Part shown: piece after piece, positions 1 through 9,600 of the stretch
Layout of the letters: each line of letters opens with the position of its first letter
How positions within the stretch are numbered: position 1 is the stretch's first letter
Source of the DNA: Longitalea luteola
GTDB lineage: Bacteria; Bacteroidota; Bacteroidia; Chitinophagales; Chitinophagaceae
Assembly: GCF_017356035.1 (NCBI RefSeq)
Contig: NZ_JAFIQX010000008.1
Location: 303,137-367,136 of the forward strand
Reading direction: 5' to 3'
DNA: 64,000 nucleotides
Translations under genes and position numbers: made by a program
The notes under the pieces: generated by a model
Databases searched by the model: none
Seen by the model: only the letters and a program-made list of their open reading frames with translations
Told to the model about the DNA's origin: nothing

Positions 1-2382
1 GAGCGGCAACGAGGGATTCAAGATAATGTCGTTGGTTATCTTATCATAATAATCAAAAGTCATTTCCAGTTTACCATTAAACAAACCAATGTCTGCACCT
101 GCATCCATCATATGCACTGTTTCCCAGGTGATATTTGGATTGCCATACGTAGACTCTACACCGTTTGTCGCGCTCACGAGGGTCTGGTATTTATACAAGC
201 CAATATTCTCATTGCCTAAGTAACCGTAAGAAGCCCTTAATTTCAGGTTATTGATAAAACCAACGTCTTTAAGGAAGTTCTCATTGTGCATATTCCAGCC
301 AACGGCCACTGAAGGGAAGTAACCGAACCTGTTATTGGGACTGAACCGGGAAGAGCCGTCTGCCCGTATGGTTCCTTCAATAAGGTATTTGTTCTGGTAA
401 GAATAGTTCAGCTTGGCATAACCAGACATCAAAGACGAAACATCCCAATCGTTTGAATTGGTCTCTTCCTGTGAATAACCGGCCATGGCAAAGATCATGT
501 GGTCGCCGAAACTGACGGTATAATCGGCATTAGCGCCCAGGTAATAGTAAGTACCCCGCTTGGATGACACGGCCCTTTGCATTGACCAGGTTTGCAGCAG
601 CTGCCCGGTGTAATAATCAAAGAAGTTGTAAGTATTGCGGGTATCCCGGTTAATGTCGCTGTTTAACCGGAAACTGAATTGTCCCCGTACGTTTAAACCC
701 GGCAGCACTCTCCATTTCGGCTGCAGGTTAATACTGGTTTGTCCACTCTCAAATTTGCGCTCCCCGCCTTTTTCGGCGTAAGCCACCGGGTTAACAATAT
801 CTACATAGCGGCCGTAAATCGTTCTTCCGTCTACTTCCGGATACTTCGGCAATATGGTTGGCGGCACCCGGTAAATATCTTCCAGCAAACGGTTACCATT
901 TCCGCCTACTGACCGGTTAGGGGTAAGGGTGTTTCTTTTAATGGCCAGCATATCGAGATTGATGACAAAGTTCTTACTAAGCGTAACCGAAGTGTTGGCC
1001 CTGATATTGAACCGTGTAGAATTGTTTACCGGCAGCATCCCTTTCTGATACAGGTAGTTGCCTGTTAAAGCAAAGCGGGCCACGTTGTTTCCGCCACTTA
1101 CTGAAAGCGTATGGCTTGTAATAGGCGCCCTTTTATCGATCACTTCATCGATCCAGTTGGTATTGGGATACCTGACGGGGTCGGTACCTGCGATCGTGTT
1201 TTCAATATCACTATCCGAAAAAGAAGGCTGTTTACCGGCATTCACCTGCGCTTCGTTGTACATGCGCATATATTCCGGGGCGTTGACCACATCGGGCAGG
1301 CTGGCGGGCGTTTGTATGCCCACATAACCATCATAGGTAACAGCCACTTTGCCGGGAATACCTCTTTTTGTGGTAACGACAATTACGCCATTGGCGGCCC
1401 TGGCGCCATAAATGGCGGCAGCGGCAGCATCTTTTAACACGGTAACGCTTTGTACGGTTACTGGATCGATGTGGTTCATGTCCATAGGAATGCCGTCTAC
1501 CAGAACAAGCGGATCCGAATCACCCAAAGTACTGATCCCTCTGATCTTGATCGCGGCAGCATCCCCGCCCGGCAAACCGGAATTTTGGGTAACCTGCAGG
1601 CCGGTAACACCGCCCTGCAAACTTTGTGATAATGTAGTAATGGGTTTCCCGGTAATATTCGATGCAACATTCAATGTGGCCACCGAACTGGCTATATGTT
1701 TCTTTTTTTGTTCCGAAAGGCCTACCACCACGATCTGCTCCAGGTCGTTCACATCCTCTTTCATCGAAATGGTAAGGGCATTATCGCTTTTCGTAAGCGT
1801 GTACTCAACCGGTTTGAAACTAATTCTTGAAAAAACAAGCACATCGTATTTGTTAGCCCTGATACTAAAGTAGCCGTCTGCATCTGTGATAGTGCTTACA
1901 GTAGTTCCTTTGATAGTCACCGTAACGCCCGCCAAAGCAACGGGTGGTTCATGGGTATCGTACACCCGCCCCCGTACTGACAATAAGGTATCGCGTTGTT
2001 TGGTGGCGACAGCCTCTTCTCTGGGCGTAATAACGATCTGCCGGCCGCTGATGGTATAGGTTAAACCGGTGTCATGCAGCGCCATTTTCAATACATCTGC
2101 AACCGGTACGCTCTTTACATTAAGATCAACCGTCTTTTTCATTTGCCGGTTCAATAGCTTGTCGCGGTAAAAAATAAGATAATCCGTTTGCTTTTGTATC
2201 TCCTCAAATAATTCAGGTAATGAGGCATGCTTAAGATGGAGGTTTACCCGGGTGTTTTGAGAATAGGTTTTACCCGAAACACTCAGCATACCGATGAACA
2301 ATAGAAAAACCGTAAACTTGATCTTTAAAAATAGCAGGTTGGTATGCCCCTGTTCGGGACATTTGCAGCAATTCATTTTCAT
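1..2382 (-). CDS. SusC/RagA-type TonB-dependent receptor with STN domain (3' end outside window)
   Basis: Outer-membrane TonB-dependent transporter that should pair with a SusD lipoprotein to import a glycan or peptide. 794 codons are visible and the frame is still open at base 1, so about a quarter of the C-terminal barrel is missing. ATG at 2382 (a second ATG lies at 2376) opens a signal peptide to about residue 41 (KTYSQ). Then follow an STN secretin/TonB short domain (about 45-118), a carboxypeptidase-regulatory-like domain (about 135-210) and a plug (from about 215, with GLQVTQNSGLPGGDAA and the LVDGIPMD signature). The STN domain fits surface signalling to the FecR anti-sigma encoded 34 bp upstream, making a sigma-FecR-SusC cascade. 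The substrate cannot be told because the SusD and enzymes would lie outside the window. Confidence 0.93.
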   Translation of the reverse strand, partial: MKMNCCKCPEQGHTNLLFLKIKFTVFLLFIGMLSVSGKTYSQNTRVNLHLKHASLPELFEEIQKQTDYLIFYRDKLLNRQMKKTVDLNVKSVPVADVLKMALHDTGLTYTISGRQIVITPREEAVATKQRDTLLSVRGRVYDTHEPPVALAGVTVTIKGTTVSTITDADGYFSIRANKYDVLVFSRISFKPVEYTLTKSDNALTISMKEDVNDLEQIVVVGLSEQKKKHIASSVATLNVASNITGKPITTLSQSLQGGVTGLQVTQNSGLPGGDAAAIKIRGISTLGDSDPLVLVDGIPMDMNHIDPVTVQSVTVLKDAAAAAIYGARAANGVIVVTTKRGIPGKVAVTYDGYVGIQTPASLPDVVNAPEYMRMYNEAQVNAGKQPSFSDSDIENTIAGTDPVRYPNTNWIDEVIDKRAPITSHTLSVSGGNNVARFALTGNYLYQKGMLPVNNSTRFNIRANTSVTLSKNFVINLDMLAIKRNTLTPNRSVGGNGNRLLEDIYRVPPTILPKYPEVDGRTIYGRYVDIVNPVAYAEKGGERKFESGQTSINLQPKWRVLPGLNVRGQFSFRLNSDINRDTRNTYNFFDYYTGQLLQTWSMQRAVSSKRGTYYYLGANADYTVSFGDHMIFAMAGYSQEETNSNDWDVSSLMSGYAKLNYSYQNKYLIEGTIRADGSSRFSPNNRFGYFPSVAVGWNMHNENFLKDVGFINNLKLRASYGYLGNENIGLYKYQTLVSATNGVESTYGNPNITWETVHMMDAGADIGLFNGKLEMTFDYYDKITNDIILNPSLPL

Positions 2383-2416
2383 ACTTCAGCGGTTAGTTAA
2401 TAATTGGTTGTGTCTT

Positions 2417-3619
2417 TTATTTTTTCAAAGCCAGTTTCTGTTCTTTTGGTAAATACATATATGGAGTGCCAAGGCACAGCAGGTTCATAATATCTTCGAT
2501 GTTGCTTTGCAGGTCGAGCCTGCCGGAAAATGTTTCATCAGTATGAGCAAGCACGTTCGTATTTATGTTTGCATCGTAATACCTCGAAACGCGTTTTATA
2601 ATTTGTTGCAATGACGTTTGCCTGAACAGCAGGTACCCTTTCCTCCACGAGACATATTCATCCGTATTGACACTGACAACAGTGATCCCTTCTGCACCCG
2701 GCCCAAAGCTAGCCATGTTACCAGGTATCAGCCGTTTTGTAAGCATTCCCGCATGGCCTTTAGCGCTTACACCAACACTCCCTTTCACCAGCACCACATT
2801 GCTTTGTTCGTCATCATCGTAAGCGCTTACATTAAAACTGGTGCCTAACACATTTACCGACATATTATTGGTACGCACCGTAAAAGGCCTGCCGGCATCG
2901 TGCTTTACATCGAAAAAGGCCTCACCGGTAAGCTGAACAGCCCTTTCATGGCTGCCAAAAGAAGTAGGATATTTTAAGGAAGAAGCGGTATTCAGCCACA
3001 CCATGGAACCATCTGCAAGCATCACCTGCACCATTTTAATGCCCCGTGGAACTGTTAATGTGTGATAAGTAATTTCAGCGTTGCTGTGCGAAGATGTATC
3101 ATAGTATGCAATGCGGCTATCGGCCAGCTTAATAACATTGATGTTATTGTTACTGATGACTGTATCTTTTCCTGCATTGCTGATCTCTATTTGTTCGCCA
3201 TTGGCGAGTGTTATATATGCGCCTGTCTTTTTGGATATCGTTGTTTGTACAGGGGGTGCCGTATTCCTGACCACCTCTTTCACCGGCGCTTTTTTCTGCA
3301 GGAAAAACCAGCCGGCACCCAGTGAGAGTATAAGTATGGCAGCCGCTGCCACTCTAAAAAATAACCGCTGATAGAACCTGGTAACAGGCGGTTGAACGGA
3401 TTGCATCAAACGATTGCGTAACCTGACGCTGATGGCTACAGGCAGTTCGTCCCTATTTTCCATTGCTGCAATGAATTCGGCCTGTAACAGCTGCAATACC
3501 ACCCGGTTAGCGGCGTCCTGTTGAAGCAATCGCATCAGTTCTTCTACCTGCTGTGGCGTGCAGGCATTATTTAGGTAATCAGTTACAAGCTGTCTGAAGT
3601 GTTCGTTAGATCCCGGCAT
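2417..3619 (-). CDS. FecR-family anti-sigma factor
   Basis: Inner-membrane anti-sigma/sensor protein of 400 residues that would hold the ECF sigma factor encoded upstream until the STN domain of the downstream SusC signals. The N-terminal cytoplasmic part (1-90) has the anti-sigma look with CTPQQVEELMRLL. One membrane segment lies at about 91-108 (AAAAILILSLGAGWFFL). The periplasmic FecR domain (about 190-290) has the LPDGSxVWLN-type stretch (ADGSMVWLNTASSLKYP) and FGSHERAVQLTGEAFFDV. A DUF4974-like C-terminal domain (about 325-398) follows. It sits between the sigma gene (104 bp upstream) and susC (34 bp downstream), the usual order in Bacteroidota. Confidence 0.94.
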   Translation of the reverse strand: MPGSNEHFRQLVTDYLNNACTPQQVEELMRLLQQDAANRVVLQLLQAEFIAAMENRDELPVAISVRLRNRLMQSVQPPVTRFYQRLFFRVAAAAILILSLGAGWFFLQKKAPVKEVVRNTAPPVQTTISKKTGAYITLANGEQIEISNAGKDTVISNNNINVIKLADSRIAYYDTSSHSNAEITYHTLTVPRGIKMVQVMLADGSMVWLNTASSLKYPTSFGSHERAVQLTGEAFFDVKHDAGRPFTVRTNNMSVNVLGTSFNVSAYDDDEQSNVVLVKGSVGVSAKGHAGMLTKRLIPGNMASFGPGAEGITVVSVNTDEYVSWRKGYLLFRQTSLQQIIKRVSRYYDANINTNVLAHTDETFSGRLDLQSNIEDIMNLLCLGTPYMYLPKEQKLALKK

Positions 3620-3722
3620 AAACAGTATTTGGCTGCGTTGTATATATAATATCCCCGGATGCGAATTAAGGGTGGGTGGTTGTAAAGAAAAATGAAATTA
3701 TTTTTTTTGCGAGGTATGATAA

Positions 3723-4436
3723 TCAGATCTGACTGACGAAAGCTGCAGGAATATCTGTAAGAAAAAATAACAAAAACATAAAATGGGTAGGCGTATCGCC
3801 ACATTGATCAACGTGTTCTCTTATCAGTTTCATGGCTAATATCATATGTTCTTTTACCGTATTACGTGAAATGCCGAGCTCTTCAGCCACCTGTTCATAG
3901 GTCTTCCCATCTTCCCGGCAGAGCCTGAACACTTTCTGGCGCTGTGGAGGCAAACGGTTGATCGCAGCCTGTAAGATTTCCTCATATTGTTGCCATAAAA
4001 CTTTCAGATCAGCGTCCGCAACCGATTGCGTAAACTGCTGCATAACCTGTAGCCGCAGGTGTTCGTCTACAGCAATCTTCTTTAACAGCTTGAAAACACT
4101 GTTGCGGCAGATCCGGTACAGATAGGCTTTGAAAGAAAGCGCAGGATCGATGCGGCTTCTGATCTCCCAGATCTTCAGAAATACGTCTTGCAGCACATCT
4201 TCGGCAATGGCAGGCGATTTAACAAAGCGAAGAACAAAATGATAAAGGGCAGGATGGTAATGATTGTACAATTCCAGGAAGGCATCACTATCCCCTTTTT
4301 GTAATCTTAGTAGTACACTTTGTTCGTAATATGTATCGGGTGTTGCAGCCACTTTCTTAAAGAGCCCAAAATAAGTAATTTGATCGAAATTCAAAGGGGC
4401 CGGCGTTTTCGTGAATATGGAGTAAATTGCACCCAT
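3723..4436 (-). CDS. ECF RNA polymerase sigma-70 factor (Bacteroidota FecI-like)
   Basis: Extracytoplasmic-function sigma factor expected to transcribe the fecR-susC genes behind it. Region 2 is clear (DAFLELYNHYHPALYHFVLR, then EDVLQDVFLKIWE), and so is region 4 with its helix-turn-helix (LPPQRQKVFRLCREDGKTY, then EELGISRNTVKEHM). The C-terminus ends in a hydrophobic tail (FMFLLFFLTDIPAAF), which many Bacteroidota ECF factors carry. The start is uncertain. The longest frame begins with a TTG at 4487, an ATG lies at 4436, and a GTG at 4352 sits just before the family-like part (ATPDTYYEQSVLLRLQ). I use the ATG. The gene diverges from the MFS gene starting at 4515. Confidence 0.93.
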   Translation of the reverse strand: MGAIYSIFTKTPAPLNFDQITYFGLFKKVAATPDTYYEQSVLLRLQKGDSDAFLELYNHYHPALYHFVLRFVKSPAIAEDVLQDVFLKIWEIRSRIDPALSFKAYLYRICRNSVFKLLKKIAVDEHLRLQVMQQFTQSVADADLKVLWQQYEEILQAAINRLPPQRQKVFRLCREDGKTYEQVAEELGISRNTVKEHMILAMKLIREHVDQCGDTPTHFMFLLFFLTDIPAAFVSQI

Positions 4437-4514
4437 ATTAAGCAACTGGCTGCGATTTACATTTTGAGACAGGGTAATATTATTCAAACAAAAGATTGAT
4501 TCAGAGGAGAGGAA

Positions 4515-5810
4515 ATGAGTTTTGCAAATACTTTCAGATCGTTCAGCAGCCGCAACTACAGTCTATTTTTTTTCGGCCAGTTGATCTCACGCATCGGTAC
4601 CTGGACACAACGCACCGCCGTTATCTGGGTGGTTTATACAATGACCGATTCCGTATTCATGATCGGGTTAACCACTTTTGCCGAACAGTTCCCGTCTTTT
4701 TTATTGTCGCCCGCAGGCGGTATTGCAGCCGATCGTTACAACAAACAAAAAGTAGTACTGATCTCGCAGATCGTTGCTGCCCTGCAGGCAACCGCACTGG
4801 CTATCGTTTATATCATCGGGTTTCGTGAGATATGGCTGATACTTTTGTTAAGTGTATTGCTGGGTATTGCCAATGCTTTTGAAGTGCCGGCCAGGCAATC
4901 GATGGTCAACGACCTTATTGACAACAAGGAAGACCTTCCCAATGCGATTGCCATCAATTCATCGCTCAATAACCTGTCGAGGCTGGTGGGGCCAGCCATC
5001 TCCGGTTTTTTACTGGCCGGTTATGGCGCAGGCGTTTGTTTCGCTTCCAATGCCATCAGTTTTATAGCCGTGATCGCTTCGCTGGCTATGATGAATGTTC
5101 CCAAAGAAATACGCACTACGAAGAAGAAAAAAGTTTCCGCCGACTTTACCGATGGCTTGAACTATGTAAAACAAAATCACGAAATAGGTCACACCCTGCT
5201 GGTACTAACCATGGTTTGTTTACTGGTAAATACTTATATTAACCTGATACCTGTGTACGCCAGGGAAATATTCAAAGGTGATGCAGCTACCTACGGCTAT
5301 CTCAGCGCTTTTATCGGACTGGGCGCTGTGATCAGTACCTTAACCATAGCATCGCGCAAGCCAGGTCACAACCTCAAGCGCACCTTGCGCAACAACATAG
5401 TCATTCTGGGGGCAGCACTCATTTTGTTTTCCTACTCCCGGTATTTGGTCTTGAACCTGTTGCTGGGCACTTTATGCGGATTTGGCGCTATGTCGGTCAT
5501 ACCTATTTGCAACACCATCATTCAACTTGCTTCTACCCCTGCGATGCGTGGCCGCGCTGTCAGTTTCTTTACCATGGCCGCGTTTGGCACCATACCCATT
5601 GGAAGTCTGGTGTTAGGCTGGTTATCGAAATATGTAGACACGGAGAACCTCATACTGGCACAGGGCATTATTGCATTGCTGATCGCTGCCGGCTTTTCAA
5701 AATTCCTGTCATCAGACATGAAGCCTTACAATGCACCAACACCCGATAACCCTGTTAACGAGCACAATGAAAAATATTTACATAAGAGCAAAGACCCTGT
5801 TGCAGGGTAA
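4515..5810 (+). CDS. MFS transporter, enterobactin-exporter (EntS)-like
   Basis: Inner-membrane drug/metabolite exporter of the major facilitator superfamily, 431 residues with about 12 hydrophobic segments. It reads like the MFS_3 (transmembrane secretion effector/EntS) family: an N-terminal FRSFSSRNYSLFFFGQLIS, loop 2-3 motif A (AGGIAADRYNKQK, about residues 67-79), and the NAIAINSSLNNLSRLVGPA segment typical of this family. The ATG at 4515 has a purine-rich leader (gaggagagg) a few bases upstream, unusual for this phylum. It is transcribed away from the ECF sigma gene, so a siderophore link is possible but unproven; EntS-like proteins also export many unrelated compounds. Confidence 0.88.
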   Translation: MSFANTFRSFSSRNYSLFFFGQLISRIGTWTQRTAVIWVVYTMTDSVFMIGLTTFAEQFPSFLLSPAGGIAADRYNKQKVVLISQIVAALQATALAIVYIIGFREIWLILLLSVLLGIANAFEVPARQSMVNDLIDNKEDLPNAIAINSSLNNLSRLVGPAISGFLLAGYGAGVCFASNAISFIAVIASLAMMNVPKEIRTTKKKKVSADFTDGLNYVKQNHEIGHTLLVLTMVCLLVNTYINLIPVYAREIFKGDAATYGYLSAFIGLGAVISTLTIASRKPGHNLKRTLRNNIVILGAALILFSYSRYLVLNLLLGTLCGFGAMSVIPICNTIIQLASTPAMRGRAVSFFTMAAFGTIPIGSLVLGWLSKYVDTENLILAQGIIALLIAAGFSKFLSSDMKPYNAPTPDNPVNEHNEKYLHKSKDPVAG

Positions 5811-6055
5811 CCAGGAAATTATACCATCCGCTGGTTGAATTAGCTATATGGGTTAACAGCCTACGCAACCTGGATTGCTCGAAGACCTGGTGTCAGGTGT
5901 GTATTTCTAATGCTGCGGCAGGCAGCTGCATCGGGGCAAACTTTTCCCTTTCTGCCTTAAGAGGCTGGCTAATAGATTCCACGAATTGATGATCAACAGG
6001 CTCTTCACAGGCTGGCATAATTACTGTGCTTTTTGCTGTATAAAATTCAATAGTT

Positions 6056-6394
6056 ATGTCAGGACGTGGAGACAAAAACAAACAGGGAACATCCGGAAGA
6101 GGCGCCAGCCATCAAAGCCAACAGGCATTTCCTGAAGATGTTCAGTCACCAAGAAAACCGGGGAACCGGAAAACGTACGATCTGCTGGTCGATGATGTTC
6201 CTTATTCAGTTATTACAGAACCGTTTACCTTTAATGGTGAGCAACGATATTACATAAGTGTAAATGGCGGACCCGACCATGTATTTACGTGGGACTCTGA
6301 GATCGGGAGACTGACCGCTATAAACGATGAAGGCGCGGTACTGCCAGATGCACTGGAACAGGAAATTAGCAGAAGGCTGGAAGCAGATTTATAG
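6056..6394 (+). CDS. Small hypothetical protein
   Basis: 112 residues, not recognised as a named family. The N-terminal 40 residues are polar and basic (SGRGDKNKQGTSGRG), likely disordered. The rest looks like a compact beta-rich domain (YDLLVDDVPYSVITEP, FTFNGEQRYYISVNG, HVFTWDSEIGRLTAI). The frame is backed by a good intrinsic terminator starting 28 bp after the stop codon and by normal codon use. No signal peptide or membrane segment, so probably cytoplasmic. It stands alone between the MFS exporter and the convergent Sdh operon. Confidence 0.62.
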   Translation: MSGRGDKNKQGTSGRGASHQSQQAFPEDVQSPRKPGNRKTYDLLVDDVPYSVITEPFTFNGEQRYYISVNGGPDHVFTWDSEIGRLTAINDEGAVLPDALEQEISRRLEADL

Positions 6395-6421
6395 CCAATG
6401 AGCTACCCGGAAATTAAAAAA

Positions 6422-6448
6422 GAGGCTGTATCCAATACAGCCTCAACT
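6422..6448. terminator. Bidirectional intrinsic terminator
   Basis: Perfect 9-bp inverted repeat (gaggctgta / tacagcctc) with a 5-base loop, flanked by A-rich sequence on the left and aactttt on the right. It lies between the small gene ending at 6394 and the convergent gene ending at 6528, so it can serve both strands. Confidence 0.75.
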
Positions 6449-6527
6449 TTTATGTAGCCATTTTTGTTTCAATAATTTCTTCTGCAATAAGCGGCCATTG
6501 CCGGTCCACAACTAATTACCATGGCCA

Positions 6528-7022
6528 TCATTCCAAAGGCGGTTCAACATATTTTTCGTTGGCAGGCTCCAGCTTATGACGCATGATCAACCGGGCACAG
6601 GTGTTCCACCGCAGGATAGCATCGTCATTGCCCACCGGACGCTGTGCTTCCGCTTTTTCAAAATACGTCATGGCTTCATTCAGCCATTCATATACTGCAT
6701 AATGACTACCGGGTATTCCCTGGTTCAACAACGCCAATCCCTCTCGTTCACTGATAATACCGGCATAGTAATTCTTTTCATAGTCGCTTTGAAGCCGGGG
6801 CAGCAGTTGACGCGCCCGGTTCACATCGCCGGAAGAAGTGCTGAACTGATCAGTAATGGCAAGCAGTAAAATAATAGTGGCCTTGTTATTCTGAGGATCT
6901 GCATCCAAAATATCCAGACAGATACTTTCTGCAAGCGCCGGTTCACAAATTAGCCGGTATCGTTCCGCTTTTTCAATAGCGCCGGGAAGGCTATCGCGGG
7001 AAATGGGCTTAAGTTGAAGCAT
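6528..7022 (-). CDS. Small helical (TPR-like) protein in the Sdh operon
   Basis: 164 residues from the ATG at 7022; a longer frame starts with TTG inside sdhB and is less likely. The sequence is all-helical in appearance with a TPR-like rhythm (RYRLICEPALAESICLDILD, DPQNNKATIILLLAITDQF, YEWLNEAMTYFEKAEAQRP). It starts 10 bp after the end of the iron-sulfur subunit gene and is on the same strand, so it is probably co-transcribed with the succinate dehydrogenase genes. That suggests an assembly or accessory role, but this is only context. No signal peptide or membrane segment is visible. Confidence 0.72.
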   Translation of the reverse strand: MLQLKPISRDSLPGAIEKAERYRLICEPALAESICLDILDADPQNNKATIILLLAITDQFSTSSGDVNRARQLLPRLQSDYEKNYYAGIISEREGLALLNQGIPGSHYAVYEWLNEAMTYFEKAEAQRPVGNDDAILRWNTCARLIMRHKLEPANEKYVEPPLE

Positions 7023-7032
7023 GGCTGATCTT

Positions 7033-7779
7033 TTAATGTTTTGCAAATAAAAACCGCAGAAGTCTTTTCACAGGATCATAGAACCTGTCTGCCACCCTTT
7101 CCTTTAACGGAATGATGGCGTTATCGGTGATCGTTATGCCCTCGGGACAAACCGCTGTGCAGCATTTGGTAATATTACAATACCCGATGCCGCCCGTTTT
7201 CTTTACCGCTGCAAGCCGGTCTTCTACATCGAGCGGATGCATTTCCAGGGCAGCAACATGCACGAGCAACCGCGGACCAATGAATTCATCATGGAGCTGA
7301 TGCTCCCGAAGCACATGACATACATCCTGGCATAAAAAGCACTCAATACATTTGTGAAACTCCTGTACCCGGTCAATATCCTGCTGGGCCATTCGCCAGG
7401 TACCGTCTTTTGCATCGGGTGTACGGGGTTTGAACTTTTTAATTTTTTTCTTTACCCGGAAATTCCAGGAAACGTCTGTTACCAGGTCCCTGATCAGAGG
7501 AAATGCTTTCATGGGCTGCAGCAACACCGGTTTATTCAGCGAAAGTTCACTGAGGCGGGTCATACACATAAGTTTGGGTACGCCATTGATCTCGGCCGAG
7601 CAGGAGCCGCACTTGCCGGCCTTACAATTCCAGCGAACCGCCAGATCATTGGCCGATTCAGCCTGGATCTGGTGCACCGCGTCGAGCACTACCATGCCTT
7701 CTGACACTTCGGTGGAATAATTTTCAAATTTTCCGCCTGAGGCATCGCCGCGCCATATTTGAAAGATTGCTGTTGCCAT
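7033..7779 (-). CDS. sdhB: Succinate dehydrogenase/fumarate reductase iron-sulfur subunit
   Basis: Electron-transfer subunit (248 residues) passing electrons from the flavoprotein to the quinone site. A plant-type [2Fe-2S] set is visible at Cys52, Cys57, Cys60 and Cys72 (CKAGKCGSC ... MC). A ferredoxin-like set lies at Cys144/147/150/154 (CIECFLCQDVC) and another at Cys201/206/207/211 (CNITKCCTAVCPEG), enough for the [4Fe-4S] and [3Fe-4S] clusters. It starts 2 bp after the flavoprotein gene ends, which implies translational coupling. Subunit order anchor - flavoprotein - iron-sulfur is the common C-A-B order. Confidence 0.95.
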   Translation of the reverse strand: MATAIFQIWRGDASGGKFENYSTEVSEGMVVLDAVHQIQAESANDLAVRWNCKAGKCGSCSAEINGVPKLMCMTRLSELSLNKPVLLQPMKAFPLIRDLVTDVSWNFRVKKKIKKFKPRTPDAKDGTWRMAQQDIDRVQEFHKCIECFLCQDVCHVLREHQLHDEFIGPRLLVHVAALEMHPLDVEDRLAAVKKTGGIGYCNITKCCTAVCPEGITITDNAIIPLKERVADRFYDPVKRLLRFLFAKH

Positions 7780-7781
7780 CG

Positions 7782-9593
7782 TTATTTCATTTCATCGATG
7801 ATACTCTTAAGATCGGGGCGGATAACCCGCAGCGGCGCACGTTTTACCTGCATTTGTCCATCTGCTGCTTTTACTATGATCAAATTACAATTACCGGTTT
7901 GCTCATCTTTACCTGGATAGTCCTCGCGAAAATGTGCACCCCGGCTTTCTTTCCGTTCTATAGCCGCCCGGGTAATGGCCTCTGATACAGTTAGTAGATT
8001 TGGCAGGTCCAGCGCCGTATGCCAGCCTGTGTTATATTCCCTGTTCCCAGCTACCCGCACGCTGCCGGCCCGGTGCTGTAATTCCTGTAGTGCTGCCACT
8101 GCGTGCTGTAATTCTTCTTCCTTGCGAACAATACCAACCAGGCTTTGCATGGTTTCCTGCAGGTCGTATTGTACCTGGAAGGGATTATCACCATCCGTTC
8201 GTTCAAACGGTTCCAATGCTTTTTTCGCCACCATCCCGATCTCACGTTGATCAATAGCGGCCTGGGTATTCTCCCTGGCAAATTTGGCGGCAAATTCGCC
8301 GGCGCGTTTTCCAAAGACCAGCAGGTCCGACAGCGAGTTACCTCCCAGCCTGTTGGCGCCGTGCAGCCCGGCAGCTGCTTCGCCCGCAGCAAACAGGCCG
8401 GGCACGGTTGACATTTGTGTTTCCGCATCTACCCGAATGCCGCCCATCATGTAATGGGTAGTAGGTCCTACTTCCATGGCCTCTTTGGTAATATCGATGT
8501 CGGCCAGTTTTTTAAACTGATGATACATGCTGGGCAGTTTCTTTTTGATGTGTTCGGCCGCATTTGGAATTTTATTTTTGATCCAGGAAATGTCCAGGTA
8601 CACTCCGCCGTGTGGACTCCCCCGCCCTTCTTTGATCTCGCGAACGATACATCGGGCCACATGGTCACGGGTGAGCAATTCCGGTGGCCGTTTGGCCAGT
8701 TTGTCGCCCTGCGTATACCTCCATCCTTCTTCTTCATTGTCGGCCGTTTGCTGTCGATACAATGCAGGAATTTCGTCGAACATGAACCGTTTATTCTCTC
8801 TATTGAGCAAAATGCCTCCTTCGCCGCGAACACCTTCCGTAACCAGGATGCCGCGAACGCTCGGCGGCCATACCATGCCGGTAGGATGAAACTGTACAAA
8901 TTCCATATCCATCAATTCGGCGCCTGCATGATATGCCAGGGCATGTCCATCACCGGTATACTCCCAGCTGTTACTGGTAATTTTGTAAGCCCTGCCAATA
9001 CCGCCGGTTGCGATCACTATCGCTTTGGCGGCAAATAATTTGAAATGTCCTTTTTCCCGTTCGTAGCCAAATGCGCCAGCGATGCGCTCACTATTCCTCA
9101 ACAGACTTATAATGGTGCATTCCATAAACACGTCAATGCCCTGGTGAATGCCATAGTCCTGCAGCGTGCGGATCATTTCGAGTCCGGTACGGTCGCCAAC
9201 ATGCGCCAGGCGCGGGTATTTATGGCCGCCAAAATTCCGTTGTAAAATGCGGCCATCCCTGGTTCTGTCGAACAACGCCCCCCAGGCTTCCAGTTCGCGC
9301 ACACGGTCGGGCGCTTCTTTGGCGTGCAATTCGGCCATACGCCAGTCGTTGAGGTATTGACCGCCCCGCATCGTATCTGCAAAATGCACCATCCAGTTGT
9401 CCCGGTCATCAACGTTTGCCAGGGCAGCGGCAATGCCTCCCTCCGCCATTACCGTGTGCGCCTTGCCCAATAATGACTTGCAGATCAAACCCACAGAAGC
9501 CCCATTGGCAGCAGCTTCTATGGCAACGCGAAGCCCTGCGCCACCGGCGCCTATAACCAGTACATCGTAATTGTATGTATCAAAAGCAGCCAT
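7782..9593 (-). CDS. sdhA: Succinate dehydrogenase/fumarate reductase flavoprotein subunit
   Basis: Catalytic FAD subunit that oxidises succinate to fumarate (or the reverse) at the membrane; 603 residues from the ATG at 9593. The N-terminus shows the dinucleotide-binding fold (VLVIGAGGAGLRVAIEAA) and the His that normally bonds FAD covalently (KAHTVMAEGGIAAAL). Substrate-site motifs follow: QFHPTGM, TEGVRGEGG, PPELLTRDHVAR, THYMMGGIRVD and HGANRLGGNSLSDLLVFG. The C-terminal helical domain is complete. It starts 7 bp after the anchor gene ends and is followed by sdhB. Confidence 0.96.
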   Translation of the reverse strand: MAAFDTYNYDVLVIGAGGAGLRVAIEAAANGASVGLICKSLLGKAHTVMAEGGIAAALANVDDRDNWMVHFADTMRGGQYLNDWRMAELHAKEAPDRVRELEAWGALFDRTRDGRILQRNFGGHKYPRLAHVGDRTGLEMIRTLQDYGIHQGIDVFMECTIISLLRNSERIAGAFGYEREKGHFKLFAAKAIVIATGGIGRAYKITSNSWEYTGDGHALAYHAGAELMDMEFVQFHPTGMVWPPSVRGILVTEGVRGEGGILLNRENKRFMFDEIPALYRQQTADNEEEGWRYTQGDKLAKRPPELLTRDHVARCIVREIKEGRGSPHGGVYLDISWIKNKIPNAAEHIKKKLPSMYHQFKKLADIDITKEAMEVGPTTHYMMGGIRVDAETQMSTVPGLFAAGEAAAGLHGANRLGGNSLSDLLVFGKRAGEFAAKFARENTQAAIDQREIGMVAKKALEPFERTDGDNPFQVQYDLQETMQSLVGIVRKEEELQHAVAALQELQHRAGSVRVAGNREYNTGWHTALDLPNLLTVSEAITRAAIERKESRGAHFREDYPGKDEQTGNCNLIIVKAADGQMQVKRAPLRVIRPDLKSIIDEMK

Positions 9594-9600
9594 CAACAGA

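Noticed and set aside
5795..5809. Hairpin accctg-ttg-cagggt as a terminator
   Set aside because: It lies inside the end of the MFS coding region and has no T run after it.
5893..6081. 62-codon minus-strand frame
   Set aside because: It overlaps the start of the better-supported plus-strand gene and has no protein-like features.
8415..9038. 207-codon plus-strand frame
   Set aside because: It is an antisense shadow of the highly conserved sdhA gene.
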